Shown here piece after piece: positions 44,273 to 53,897 of a stretch of DNA of 64,000 nt; within the stretch, counting starts at the first letter, position 1, and every line of letters starts with the position of its first letter. The position numbers and the translations under genes are program-made. Under the pieces are notes generated by a model. That model was not told where the DNA came from, did not search any database, and worked only from the letters and a program-made list of their open reading frames with translations. The stretch covers positions 1,178,001 through 1,242,000 of the forward strand of contig JAWKTI010000001.1 of assembly GCA_041399155.1 (NCBI GenBank). The letters are read 5' to 3'. The DNA is from Zavarzinella sp. (GTDB lineage Bacteria > Planctomycetota > Planctomycetia > Gemmatales > Gemmataceae).

Positions 44273-46990
44273 TTACTTCTTCTGGAAGTCACCAGAATTG
44301 ATGATGATTAGTTTCTTCGGATCAACAACTTCATTCAACGCTTTGTTCACCTGGTCGATCTCCAGTTGGTTGATCTTGTTTGTTAACTTGGCATCGTGCT
44401 CAAAAGTACGCCCTGTATACAAATAAGATGCCAATTTACTGGAAAGAGAACTGTCATCGGAACGCTCTACTTTCATCTGATCAATGTAGGCTTTTTTACC
44501 CGCATTCAATTCTTCCAGACTTAATCCATCCTTGCGCACCTTGTTAATTTCTTCAGATATTGCCTGATTCACTTTTGAAATATTCTTGGGATTGGTAATG
44601 GCAAAGATCTGGAAAAATGCCCGCTCGTCAATCGTATCGGCAACGTACATTGATTGAATACCGTATGACAAACCCTCTTCCCCACGCACTCGGTTGCTCA
44701 ATCGAGATGCCAATGGTGCGGCTCCAAACAGATAGTTACCAACCACCATGGCGGGGTAATCTTCATCCGAATCCTTCTTCGCAAAGCCAATCCCTGCGAA
44801 GTAAAAGGCATTTTCTTTATCGGGGGTTTCGATGGTAATTAACTTCCCTTTCTCTACCGTTTTCGCCTCGCGTGGAATGCGTGCAAAGGTCACTTCCGTC
44901 TTCCAGTTTTCCAGATACGGTTTCAAACTTGCTTCTAGTTCTTTCGCATCGAAATCACCAACGGCTGCCAGTTCGCCATACATGCCACTGAGTTGCTTCT
45001 CATAAAGATCTACCACCTGATCCAGTGTGGTGGCTTCAATCCTTTCTACGGTTTCCGCCAAGGTGGGGATGTAACGCACATCGTCTTTGGGATAGGGCAT
45101 CAATTCCTTCATCAATTGAGTGAATGCCAGGCGACCTGGATCTGTTAATTGAGATTTAGTAGATTCCAAAGAACTTAGCTTTAAGAGATCGAACTCTTCT
45201 TTCTTGAATGCTGGCTCACGGAGTGCTTCGCCAACCAATTTTAACACAGCGGGGATGTTTTCCCGCTTGGCTTTGACACGCACCGATAACACACCAAGCT
45301 GGCTGGAAAACCGTGCGCTGGCACTGAGTTTATTCAGTTCATCATTGAATTCCTGCCGAGTACGCTTCCTGGTGCCACGTGACATCATGTTGCCCAGCAT
45401 ATCCGCAGCCATGTTTTTACCGTTGAGTGATTGGGCATTGCCAAATCGCAGATTCAGGGTGATTTCTGCAACTTCCCCACGAGTTTTTTTGGTGAGGTAA
45501 ACAGTTTTGATCCCGCCTAAGTTTCCTCGAACGGTGCGTTGTTCAATATTCTCCGGTGTTGGGTCAAATACTTCGCCCGATGCAACAGCCTTTCGACCCT
45601 GATAGCCTTCAACAATTTTGGCTACTTCGGTTGCTGTGGGGATTGCGGCTCGCTCAGCTTTTTTCGCAGGTAAATATTCCCCCACAGTGCGGTTGGTACG
45701 AACCAGATATTTTTTGGCAGCTTCATTCACCTGGGCAGCAGTCACTTTTTCAATGCGATCTCGATAGACAAAAAACAGGCGCCAATCACCTGCAGATGCC
45801 CACTCGCTGAGTTGAATTGCAAAGTCGTCGCTGGATGCAAGGAGCCGTTCATTAAAATTCGCAAAGCGTTGCTTGGAACGAGTGACTTCTTCTTCGGTAA
45901 TTGGCTTCTCGATCAGATTTTCCAAAGTGGTCAGCATCACCTCTTTTGCAGGTGCAATATCTTCCGCTTTGTCAACTTTGGCATTAATTTCTATCACACC
46001 GGGATCGTGCCATGGGAAGGCCGTTCCAGACAAAGAACTTACTTTTTTGGTTTCAACCAATGCCTTGTACAAACGGCCCGAAGGTGCATTCGTAAGACAA
46101 TCTTCCATAATTGCTACTGCTGGGAATTCTTCATGTGATCCCGCAGGAATGTGATAAATCACGCCAAGAGCACCTGTAGTACCTACGCGACGTAGGGTAA
46201 CCAGGCGCTCGCCATCCTGTGCTGGCTCTTCTGTGTAAGTATTGTTCAATTTGCGTGTGGGCTTTTTGATCGCACCGAAATACTTTTGAACATAGCCCAG
46301 TGCTTTCGCTTCATCGTACTTACCGGCAATTACCAGCATGGCGTTGTCTGGTTGATAAAATCGCTTGTAAAACTCACGCAGATTATCGACTGGAACCCGC
46401 TCGATGTCCGAGCGGTTGCCAATTGTTGATTTACCATAATTGTGCCACTCATAGGCGGTGGCCATCATTCGCTGGCTGAGAATGTTGTTGGGATCGTTTT
46501 CGCCACGTTCAAACTCGTTTCGAACTACCGTCATTTCAGATAGCAGATCTTCCCGCTTGATGTAACTGTTGATCATGCGATCTGCTTCCAGACGAATACC
46601 GAACTCCAGGTTTTCATCGCTGGAAGGCATCGTTTCGTAATAGTTGGTGCGATCAACCCAGGTGGTGCCATTAAACTTGGCACCATGATCCCGAAGTGCT
46701 TTGGGCACATCGGGAAACGTGGGGGTTCCTTTGAAAACCATATGCTCTAACAAGTGGGCCATACCGGTTTCGCCATAACCTTCATGCCGGCTACCACAGA
46801 AGATGGTTAAGTTTACCGTTACGAGCGGGCGGGATGCATCTGGCACCAACAGTACCCGCAAGCCATTGCTCATACGATATTCAGTAATCCCTTCGACAGT
46901 GGTGTACTTCTTCGGCTGATCCTGGGCCGCTGCCACTGCAGCAGTGGCAAGTAGAATCGGTAATACAAAATAAGACCGAAAACTCTTCAT
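44273..46990 (-). CDS. M16 family zinc protease, exported
   Basis: 905 residues with signal peptide (MKSFRSYFVLPILLATAAVAAAQ). The first half has the inverted zinc motif H79-L-L-E82-H83 (GMAHLLEHMVFKG); the second half is a M16 homologue without it, as in pitrilysin-like two-half enzymes. It degrades peptides in the periplasm. The ATG at 46990, preceded by TTGGAGCG, is preferred to the longer frame that runs into the GH88 gene (47101). Lies downstream of GH88 on the same strand. Confidence 0.93.
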   Translation of the reverse strand: MKSFRSYFVLPILLATAAVAAAQDQPKKYTTVEGITEYRMSNGLRVLLVPDASRPLVTVNLTIFCGSRHEGYGETGMAHLLEHMVFKGTPTFPDVPKALRDHGAKFNGTTWVDRTNYYETMPSSDENLEFGIRLEADRMINSYIKREDLLSEMTVVRNEFERGENDPNNILSQRMMATAYEWHNYGKSTIGNRSDIERVPVDNLREFYKRFYQPDNAMLVIAGKYDEAKALGYVQKYFGAIKKPTRKLNNTYTEEPAQDGERLVTLRRVGTTGALGVIYHIPAGSHEEFPAVAIMEDCLTNAPSGRLYKALVETKKVSSLSGTAFPWHDPGVIEINAKVDKAEDIAPAKEVMLTTLENLIEKPITEEEVTRSKQRFANFNERLLASSDDFAIQLSEWASAGDWRLFFVYRDRIEKVTAAQVNEAAKKYLVRTNRTVGEYLPAKKAERAAIPTATEVAKIVEGYQGRKAVASGEVFDPTPENIEQRTVRGNLGGIKTVYLTKKTRGEVAEITLNLRFGNAQSLNGKNMAADMLGNMMSRGTRKRTRQEFNDELNKLSASARFSSQLGVLSVRVKAKRENIPAVLKLVGEALREPAFKKEEFDLLKLSSLESTKSQLTDPGRLAFTQLMKELMPYPKDDVRYIPTLAETVERIEATTLDQVVDLYEKQLSGMYGELAAVGDFDAKELEASLKPYLENWKTEVTFARIPREAKTVEKGKLITIETPDKENAFYFAGIGFAKKDSDEDYPAMVVGNYLFGAAPLASRLSNRVRGEEGLSYGIQSMYVADTIDERAFFQIFAITNPKNISKVNQAISEEINKVRKDGLSLEELNAGKKAYIDQMKVERSDDSSLSSKLASYLYTGRTFEHDAKLTNKINQLEIDQVNKALNEVVDPKKLIIINSGDFQKK

Positions 46991-47087
46991 AAATAATCGC
47001 TCCAAAGCAGAAAACGGGCAACCAATAACGCTATTGTAAGAACTACCAAAACCGTTCAGGCAACAATTCAAAGCCTTTGTTTGCAAA

Positions 47088-48224
47088 TCACCAGGCCGCA
47101 TCAGATTTACCAGCGATTGCTTTCACCAGTGCTTCGACAAAAAAGTGTTCGCCCCAGGCAACCGATTCATCCACACCCAGGCCTTTGTGGTAGTGGTAGA
47201 CACCGTGCTTTAAAATTCCTTCCCACGCAGGGTCCTGATAAGCCAGGAATTCAGGTTCACATAAAGTTTCTAATGCTACGTAGGCAGCTTCACGGTATCG
47301 CTCCTGATCTTGTGGGTTGGTAATTGCCTCTGCAAGATCCAGCAGACCACTTGCGGCAATCGCACCTGCGGAACTATCCCAGATTCGTGGGCCATCCTCG
47401 GGAATGTCAAAGTCCCACCACGGAACCATGGCGGTTGATGCGGCACGCTTCAGGTAGTAATCAGCACATTTCTGTGCAACAATCAAAAACTCTGCCTGAC
47501 CTGTCAGCCGATGTGCTGCGGTGAAACCGTAAAGCGACCATGCCAGCCCACGGGTCCAGGCTGATTTCGCACCATACCCCTGGTGGGTGGTTTCTTCCAG
47601 AAAAAGTCCAGAATCCAGATCAAAAATCCCCTCGTGGGCGGTACTGCCATCAGGACGAACGATAGTTCGTGCTGTGGTGCGACAATGTTCTAACGCGATC
47701 TCATGCAATACGGAATCATTTGTCTCACGTGCAGCCCACATCACAATGCCGATGTTCATCATGATGTCGATAAAAAGCGATTGTGGTGCGACAAACGATT
47801 GCAAATACCCGCCTTTTTCACGACGAAGTGCCATCGTTCTACCCGCATCGATCAGCACTTGCCGTTTGTCGTGTGTGGGGTCAAGGCGTTGCCAACGAGC
47901 ATATGTTGAAAAAAACAGAAATCCTAAATCATGCACCTTTCTGTCGAAACGTCTGGGGAGCAAGGCAGCAGACAGGTCTTCGGCAGGCTTTCGCCAGCGT
48001 TCATCCTGGGTTTGCTTGTAAAGCAGCCAGAGGATGCCTGGAAAAAATCCTTCGCACCAATGGGTCCAGCGTTCCCCCTCCAGATTCCAACGCCCACCCA
48101 CAGTATACATGGGGGTATAACCGGGATACTGTTCCAGGATTCGATTTGCCTGCTGGCAGGCAAACTGGATTGCATGCTGAAAAGTTCCCAGTAATTCCAC
48201 TCGTTTTTGTTCACTTGAAGTCAT
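47088..48224 (-). CDS. glycoside hydrolase family 88 (unsaturated glucuronyl hydrolase)
   Basis: 378-residue alpha-6/alpha-6 barrel enzyme that removes unsaturated uronic acids from oligosaccharides left by polysaccharide lyases. The two catalytic aspartates are recognisable: D99 (HDLGFLFF) and D153 (FIDIMMN), equivalent to D88 and D149 of the Bacillus enzyme. No signal peptide, so it acts in the cytoplasm. Together with the sulfatases it points to use of sulfated uronic-acid polysaccharides. Confidence 0.9.
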   Translation of the reverse strand: MTSSEQKRVELLGTFQHAIQFACQQANRILEQYPGYTPMYTVGGRWNLEGERWTHWCEGFFPGILWLLYKQTQDERWRKPAEDLSAALLPRRFDRKVHDLGFLFFSTYARWQRLDPTHDKRQVLIDAGRTMALRREKGGYLQSFVAPQSLFIDIMMNIGIVMWAARETNDSVLHEIALEHCRTTARTIVRPDGSTAHEGIFDLDSGLFLEETTHQGYGAKSAWTRGLAWSLYGFTAAHRLTGQAEFLIVAQKCADYYLKRAASTAMVPWWDFDIPEDGPRIWDSSAGAIAASGLLDLAEAITNPQDQERYREAAYVALETLCEPEFLAYQDPAWEGILKHGVYHYHKGLGVDESVAWGEHFFVEALVKAIAGKSDAAW

Positions 48225-48276
48225 TCCGTGCTACCCACCTTTTGTAATGACAGAAATTTTAGAAAGGAGGAAAGTG

Positions 48277-48381
48277 ATGGTTAGCAAAAGACCACCAATT
48301 TCTGGTAACAATACCAAAAAGGAAGAATCAACCAGCACGCCAGGTGCGGTGATTGTTCAGTACATATTAATGACGCAATAA
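48277..48381 (+). CDS. candidate 34-residue small protein
   Basis: A short ORF beginning MVSKRPPISGNNTKKEE and ending IVQYILMTQ. Its AAGGAGG site (48264-48270) is among the best in the window and is six bases from the ATG. The first 20 residues are polar and basic, the last ten hydrophobic. It lies between the divergent GH88 gene and tRNA-Sec. No homologue is recognised; it may be a real small gene or a leader peptide. Confidence 0.4.
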   Translation: MVSKRPPISGNNTKKEESTSTPGAVIVQYILMTQ

Positions 48382-48493
48382 GTGAATTTTTGTTCCCTAT
48401 TTTTTGAATTTTTGTGTAATTATTTTCAGAAAAATACAAAGCTGATCAGTTATATTTGATTTAAATTATATAAATTTGATGTAATTTATAACA

Positions 48494-48588
48494 CGGAAGT
48501 GGATGGGAATCGAACCCACAAAGAGCCTTATTCAGACCCTTCAATAGTTTTGAAGACTATGGCCAACACCAGTTGTGCAGACACTTCC
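48494..48588 (-). tRNA. selC: selenocysteine tRNA (anticodon UCA)
   Basis: 95-base tRNA on the minus strand. The acceptor arms GGAAGTG and CACTTCC pair perfectly. The anticodon stem ATAGT/ACTAT encloses the loop CTTCAAA, giving anticodon UCA, as in E. coli selC. The D arm has a four-base loop (TGGT) and about six pairs with one bulged A, and the long variable arm forms seven pairs (AAGGGTC with GGCTCTT), both specific to tRNA-Sec. T loop is TTCGATT. CCA is not encoded. The eighth acceptor pair expected in tRNA-Sec would be a T-C mismatch. Confidence 0.9.
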
Positions 48589-48630
48589 ACCATTCAGTGT
48601 GCGGAAGTGAAATGATTTGGCAAGCAAGAA

Positions 48631-49308
48631 TTAACGCCTAATGCGCACAGTGGGAACTTCTTTTTCCAGTGCCTGCGCCCCATCGTTGGTAACCCGCGTG
48701 TTGATAGCGTTCAATTTTTCAAGCTTTTTCAGGGTTTGCAAAGCACCCACCCCACGGTCGCCAAAAGCAGTCGTGTTCACAGAAATTGTCTTTAAGGCTG
48801 GGAATTCTGCTAGAAAGGGGCCTGCTTTATCGGTAATCAGGGTGCTCGTAAGATCAATTTCTTCCAGATTTTCCAGCGACTTCAAATGGCTGACACCAAG
48901 ATCGCTGATTTTACTTTCTGCCAGATACAAGTAACGCAATTTTGTTAATTTGGCGATCTGTGGCATGCTGTTGCTGGTTAATTTTGCTGCGTGTAATTTC
49001 AGTTTGACCAATTCGGTGCAGGTTGCCAGGTAAGGCATGGCACGATCAGAAATCATCGAAGCATCGTTCACCGTTAACGAATATAGGGCAGGGGATTTCT
49101 TCAGTTGTGACAGTTGCAGATCGTTCAATTTGTCAAAAGTCACTGCCACTGACGCAGGGGAATGTTCATCTTCAACAATCTCCACAGTACCCTGCATTTT
49201 GGTCACCAAAGTTACCAGATACTTTCGCTGAGCATCAGTAATCTCTTGGCTATATAAGCAATTTGTAATTAAGATGGTGGGCACCGCAGCGTAGAGCAAT
49301 TTTTTCAT
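48631..49308 (-). CDS. exported leucine-rich-repeat protein
   Basis: 225 residues with a signal peptide (MKKLLYAAVPTILITNCLYS). From about 60 on, LRRs of about 24 residues recur with the pattern LxxLxLxxxxITDxG (for example LKLHAAKLT, LYLAESKISDLG, IDLTSTLITD, INTRVTNDG). Such proteins are common exported binding scaffolds in planctomycetes. Just downstream of tRNA-Sec in the coding direction is not applicable: it lies upstream on the same strand, with about 40 bases between. Confidence 0.85.
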   Translation of the reverse strand: MKKLLYAAVPTILITNCLYSQEITDAQRKYLVTLVTKMQGTVEIVEDEHSPASVAVTFDKLNDLQLSQLKKSPALYSLTVNDASMISDRAMPYLATCTELVKLKLHAAKLTSNSMPQIAKLTKLRYLYLAESKISDLGVSHLKSLENLEEIDLTSTLITDKAGPFLAEFPALKTISVNTTAFGDRGVGALQTLKKLEKLNAINTRVTNDGAQALEKEVPTVRIRR

Positions 49309-49417
49309 CGGAGAGTGAGGTAGGTAGGTTCAGATAATGCACTATTATAACACTAACTGTGTGTTGTCAAAATAACGGACACGCACGATAAATTATGAAT
49401 AAATATGAGAGCGACCG

Positions 49418-49948
49418 ATGAAATGGATCATTCCTGTGCTCCTGGTGGCGACTGGATATTCCACAGCAGCACCAAAAATACCTGTAAAAAAACTCCCCCC
49501 ACAAGTTCATGGAATTGGGGTCTATAGCTCGCTTGATCGAGACAGCAAAAAAGTAATCGTCAAAATTCAGGATTCCAAAGCACCAATCATTCTGGTACTT
49601 TCAGCCTACGATTCAGTGAAGTGGGAGATCGTAGCACCAAAAGGTGTCGTTCGGCGGGTCATTGTCAGCGGCTACCACCTGCAGGAAGTCAGTGGGTTGG
49701 AAAAAACAGTTCCTATCGACAATACATCGTATGATGCTGGGGACAAAACCGGTTATTTCTATTGCTATCGGGCACCCGTCAAGGTGAATCCGAAAGGCCG
49801 TGTGATCACCTCACGGCAGAAAATGTACGATAAAATGCTTGAAAAGATTAAGGTTTATTCAGATTCAGAACTCACGTCGTTTCAAGGTCAATACAGCTCG
49901 AAAGAATTTCAAATTCCCAAGTCAGACCCTTTTGAAGAACAAGAATAA
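49418..49948 (+). CDS. exported protein of unknown function
   Basis: 176 residues with a signal peptide (MKWIIPVLLVATGYSTAA). The mature part is beta-rich (VHGIGVYSSLD, PIILVLSAYDSVKWEI, VRRVIVSGYHLQEV), resembling uncharacterised planctomycete exported proteins. No cysteine pairs or catalytic motif. It precedes the beta-helix gene by about 80 bases on the same strand. Confidence 0.75.
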   Translation: MKWIIPVLLVATGYSTAAPKIPVKKLPPQVHGIGVYSSLDRDSKKVIVKIQDSKAPIILVLSAYDSVKWEIVAPKGVVRRVIVSGYHLQEVSGLEKTVPIDNTSYDAGDKTGYFYCYRAPVKVNPKGRVITSRQKMYDKMLEKIKVYSDSELTSFQGQYSSKEFQIPKSDPFEEQE

Positions 49949-50026
49949 TTTTCAATTTCCAATTTTATTGTGCGCTTTCTACCTAGAAATGGCATTGCAA
50001 TTGAAGTACTTCTGGAGCACAAAACC

Positions 50027-51876
50027 ATGTGGAAAATTTCTGCACTACTGACATTGACATGGCTGACAAATTTATCCGCCAAGCCCCACGAATATCCCAG
50101 GGTGGTATTTCCTGCGGATCAATCAGTTGTCAATGTGCGGGATCTGGGTGCGAAAGGGATGGAATCACAGACGACACCGCCGCACTGCAAAATGCCCTCG
50201 ACCAGACTTGCACACGTGCGGGTAAAGGTACTCGGATTCTGTATTTGCCCGATGGCACGTATCGAATTTCCCAAACTCTCGTGGTTAATCGGAACCAGAA
50301 TGGTTCCGGTTTGGGGCCGTGGATGTATGGCGAAAGCCGCGACGGTGTGATAATCCGCCTGATCGATGGTGCCAAAAACTGCACTTCGGTGATTCGCACT
50401 CACCCCACCGATGAAGGGAAAACTTCTGCCAATTGGTTCATGCGGAACATCAGAAACTTGACCATCGACGTGGGCAACAACCCACAGACCGATGGCATCC
50501 GCTATATGGCCACCAATACAGGCATGATTCAGAATGTAAAAATCATTGGTACTGGCAAAAATGGTATTAACGCCTCATTTGTAGGAGAAAGCGGTCCCAA
50601 TCTGATTCAGGATGTCACCATCGACGGCTTTGATGTAGGAATTGCTTCGGCCTGGATGTATGGTCAGACACTTTCCAGAATCCGCATTTCAAATTGCAGA
50701 AAAACAGGTATTACAGTGGTGGCCAATGTGATGGCCATTGAAGATCTGGAAGTAATCAACACACCTCAGGCACTGTTTGTCGATTATCCCAACGACTGGC
50801 ATTGGTGGTCGGGAGTGGTGTCCATCATCAATGGTAAATTTGCAACCACCAATTCCCAAGAGGCAGCCATTCGCAATCGTGGAATCCTGTTCGCCAGAAA
50901 CATCGAACAATCTGGCTATCAACAGGCAATCGAAAGCAGCACTTCCGCAGGTAATGTGTCAGGCAAAATAGTGAAAGAATACTCATCCCACGGGATTACA
51001 AAACTGTTTGCAGACAGTGATGATCATTCATTGAACTTGCCAATCAAAGCGGAACCAATCTTCGCGTGGGAAACGAATCCGAAAAATTGGGTATGTGCCA
51101 ATGATTTTGGTGCGAACAATTCAGATCGTGAAGATGACACAGCAGCAATCCAGAAAGCAATCGATTCTGCAGCACAGAACCAGCAAACAGTAGTATACCT
51201 CCGCGGTGCTGTGGGACCAGAACCGAACTGGTTTACCGTGAAAGGTGAAATCCGTGTTCACGGTTCCGTAAGGCACATTATTGGACTTGGTTTTGGGCGA
51301 GTGCTGGGAGGCAAATGGATAGTTGATGAATCTGCTCCGATTGTCAAATTCCAGCACCTGGACTCATTTGGTGGTCTGCCACCAACTCTGGAAAATCGTT
51401 CTAAAAAATCCACGATGGTGGTAGAAAGTTGCGGTGCGACCATTGTTGGAAGTGGCAAAGGGGATATTTTTGTCACCGATTGTCCCTGCAAAATTCGCAT
51501 AGGGAAAAATCAGTCACTCTGGGCGAGACATTTGAATGCGGAAGGTGAGGATCAGGGATCACTGGTACGGAACGATGGTGGCACGATGTGGATTCTGGGA
51601 ACTAAAAGCGAAGGGAAAGGAACGTGGTTTTATACGGGAAACAATGGCAAATCGGAAATCATGGGTGGCTATGAATACGCCACTCAGGCGATGGAAAAAG
51701 ACGACAAAAGAGCAATTTTTGTTGTGGAGGAAGGCCAGATGTCGATTGCAGCTGTCCGTGAGATTTCATTCACTGGCAAGCCCCACCCGATCAAAGTCAC
51801 AGAAGTACGCAATGGCGTAGAACAGTATTTCCGCAAATCAAATAGCTGGTCGTTGTTTACTGCTTCGAAAAAATGA
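50027..51876 (+). CDS. right-handed beta-helix (pectate lyase superfamily) protein, frameshifted
   Basis: Full-length product would be 616 residues. A signal peptide (MWKISALLTLTWLTNLSA) starts at 50027, and the pectate-lyase-superfamily opening VVNVRDLGAKG follows. After a GGG run at 50156-50158 the continuing DGITDDTAALQNALDQT is in another frame, which stays open to 51876. One extra G joins them. The beta-helix core runs from about 45 to 560 with repeats and a second similar helix start (CANDFGANNSDREDDTAAIQ). Likely an extracellular polysaccharide-acting protein; specific activity unknown. Confidence 0.82.
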
Positions 51877-51886
51877 AAAATAACGA

Positions 51887-53209
51887 TTAAGCCTGTATCA
51901 GCACCACTCCAATATCCATCACATTAGTGCCTGTTAAACCGGTTTTTACTAAACCTTCGGTTTGTTCCCAAAAGTGGTAAGCATCATGCTCAGCTTGGAA
52001 TTGATTGATCTTTAGATGTAACTGGTGTGCAGTCTGAAAAACAGTGAGATCTGCAACCGCACCCGCTGCATCTGTGGGGCCATCTTCGCCATCCGTACCC
52101 GCGCACAGGATCGTCAACCGATGCCATTCTTCATTGTTGAAATGCGATAGCAGGTGAAGGCACAATTCCTGATTTCGCCCACCTTTGCCATGATTTGGAG
52201 GCAAAGTAACCGTTGTCTCGCCCCCAAACAGAATGCAACACGGTGGGGCAACCGGCACCACATGTTTCAGCACACTTTTCACCACTGCGGCGACCGTACG
52301 TGCAACATGTTCTGCTTCGCCTTCAAAATACGAACCCAGATTCAGCACACGATAACCCATCACTTCCGCCTTCATGGCAGCAGCACCGAGTGCAAAGTGA
52401 TTACTCCCCAGGATCTTATGTAAACCATCTGGTGGGTCTGTCTTGAGGGTTTCAGGGATTTTCCCTTGCTCTCCTGCTCGGAGATGTTCCTGCATGTCAG
52501 GAGGCAACAATTCCCACAATCGGTAACGTTTGATTACAGCAATTGCATCTGCAAATGTGGTATTATCCGCAGCAGTGGGACCGGAAGCAATCACATCGAG
52601 AGGGTCACCCACCACGTCCGAAATTACCAGACTGAAAAAAATGTCCCCTCGAAATGCCTGGGCAAGTCTTCCCCCTTTGATCCTGGAAAAGTGCTTGCGT
52701 ACTGCATTCATTTCCTGAATGGTGCAGCCAGATTGTTGCAATGCTTTTGTAAGTTGCAGCTTCTGTTCCAGTGTGGCACCGTGGGGTGCGGGCAACAATG
52801 CAGAACCACCACCTGAAAGCAGACAGATACCCAGATCCCCTGGTTGGGCATCTTGAAATAACTGGATCATCTGCTCTGCGCCAGCCACACCAGCAGCAGT
52901 GGGGAAATTGCTCCCTTCTGGGCGACCCGGATGCAGAATGATATTGCCAGATCTGGTTGCCAAATTGCCTGGTATGTTCACAATACCGATACATTCAATA
53001 TGTTTATCCGCAAAGAAATCAGCGGTGGCATGAGCCATCCCGACACCTGCTTTTCCCCCACCTACAACCAGAACTCTTTTTGATTTTGCCAGCTTCTGCT
53101 GAAAAGATAAATCGTGTTTAAGAAACTCTGTTACCAACTGGTACGGCTGAACGCGGGCAACTGCAGCGGAAAATATCTCCAGCACTTCCTGTCGTGGTGT
53201 GTTATTCAT
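51887..53209 (-). CDS. glycerate 2-kinase (MOFRL/DUF4147 family)
   Basis: 440 residues. The N-terminal DUF4147 domain includes VGGGKAGVGMAH and LSGGGSALLPAPH; the C-terminal MOFRL domain has LFGGETTVTL, GGRNQELCLHL and GTDGEDGPTDAAGA. The enzyme phosphorylates D-glycerate to 2-phosphoglycerate. The ATG at 53209 is used; the first codons overlap the end of ubiX by eight bases, indicating coupling. Confidence 0.93.
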   Translation of the reverse strand: MNNTPRQEVLEIFSAAVARVQPYQLVTEFLKHDLSFQQKLAKSKRVLVVGGGKAGVGMAHATADFFADKHIECIGIVNIPGNLATRSGNIILHPGRPEGSNFPTAAGVAGAEQMIQLFQDAQPGDLGICLLSGGGSALLPAPHGATLEQKLQLTKALQQSGCTIQEMNAVRKHFSRIKGGRLAQAFRGDIFFSLVISDVVGDPLDVIASGPTAADNTTFADAIAVIKRYRLWELLPPDMQEHLRAGEQGKIPETLKTDPPDGLHKILGSNHFALGAAAMKAEVMGYRVLNLGSYFEGEAEHVARTVAAVVKSVLKHVVPVAPPCCILFGGETTVTLPPNHGKGGRNQELCLHLLSHFNNEEWHRLTILCAGTDGEDGPTDAAGAVADLTVFQTAHQLHLKINQFQAEHDAYHFWEQTEGLVKTGLTGTNVMDIGVVLIQA

Positions 53210-53828
53210 GCTCAATTTCGCTTGCTGTACCCCAGCGATTCAATAATTGGTGCGGAACTTCCAACTGATCGCATATTCTACCGACTACAAAGTTAACCAG
53301 ATCATCAATCGTGCGAGGCAGGGTGTAAAAACCTGGCATGGCAGGCATCAGGATCGCACCTGCCTCGGCAAGTGACGTCATATTTTTTAATTGCACCAGG
53401 CCCAAGGGGGTTTCTCTGGGAACAACGATCAGCTTCCGGCGTTCTTTCAAATGCACATCCGCGGAACGATGGATCAGGTTTTGAGAAATACCATGTGCCA
53501 CCGCAGCAACGGTACCCATACTGCACGGGGCGATCACCATCCCACCTGTCAAAAAAGATCCACTGGCAATCCCTGCCTGAAAGTTCTGAAAATGGTGGTA
53601 TTGTAATCTGCTGGAATCCACATCAATCTTCAAGTGCTTAAAAATTGTCTGCACATCAAATGCCTTTAAATTGATCTTCAGACCCACTTCTCGATCAATT
53701 ACTTCCGTGGCTGCGGGGCTAAGCACCAGATGAACCGTTTTGCCAGCATTCAACAGCACTTCCAGTAAACGGATACCATAAATACTGCCACTGGCACCTG
53801 TGATAGCCACCACCAGATCGTCACGCAT
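53202..53828 (-). CDS. ubiX: flavin prenyltransferase UbiX
   Basis: 208-residue flavoprotein. It attaches a dimethylallyl group to FMN, producing the prenyl-FMN cofactor of UbiD-type decarboxylases. Hallmarks: VAITGASGSIYGIRLLE (FMN phosphate binding) and the PCSMGTVAAVAHGIS motif, then ERRKLIVVPRETPL. Overlaps the downstream glycerate kinase start, so co-translated. UbiD itself is not in the window. Confidence 0.94.
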   Translation of the reverse strand: MRDDLVVAITGASGSIYGIRLLEVLLNAGKTVHLVLSPAATEVIDREVGLKINLKAFDVQTIFKHLKIDVDSSRLQYHHFQNFQAGIASGSFLTGGMVIAPCSMGTVAAVAHGISQNLIHRSADVHLKERRKLIVVPRETPLGLVQLKNMTSLAEAGAILMPAMPGFYTLPRTIDDLVNFVVGRICDQLEVPHQLLNRWGTASEIEHE

Positions 53829-53897
53829 TGTCAGATTCCTTAATTCGATATGCCTCCTGATAACCGTAATTTCTAGCCAGCCACAACAATAGAACCA

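Noticed and set aside
46991..47101. Longer M16 protease start
   Set aside because: It would overlap the GH88 stop and precede the signal peptide; the ATG at 46990 has a ribosome-binding site.
48494..48588. tRNA-Ser, tRNA-Leu or tRNA-Tyr (long variable arm)
   Set aside because: The anticodon loop CTTCAAA gives UCA and the D loop is only four bases, which fits selenocysteine and not those tRNAs.
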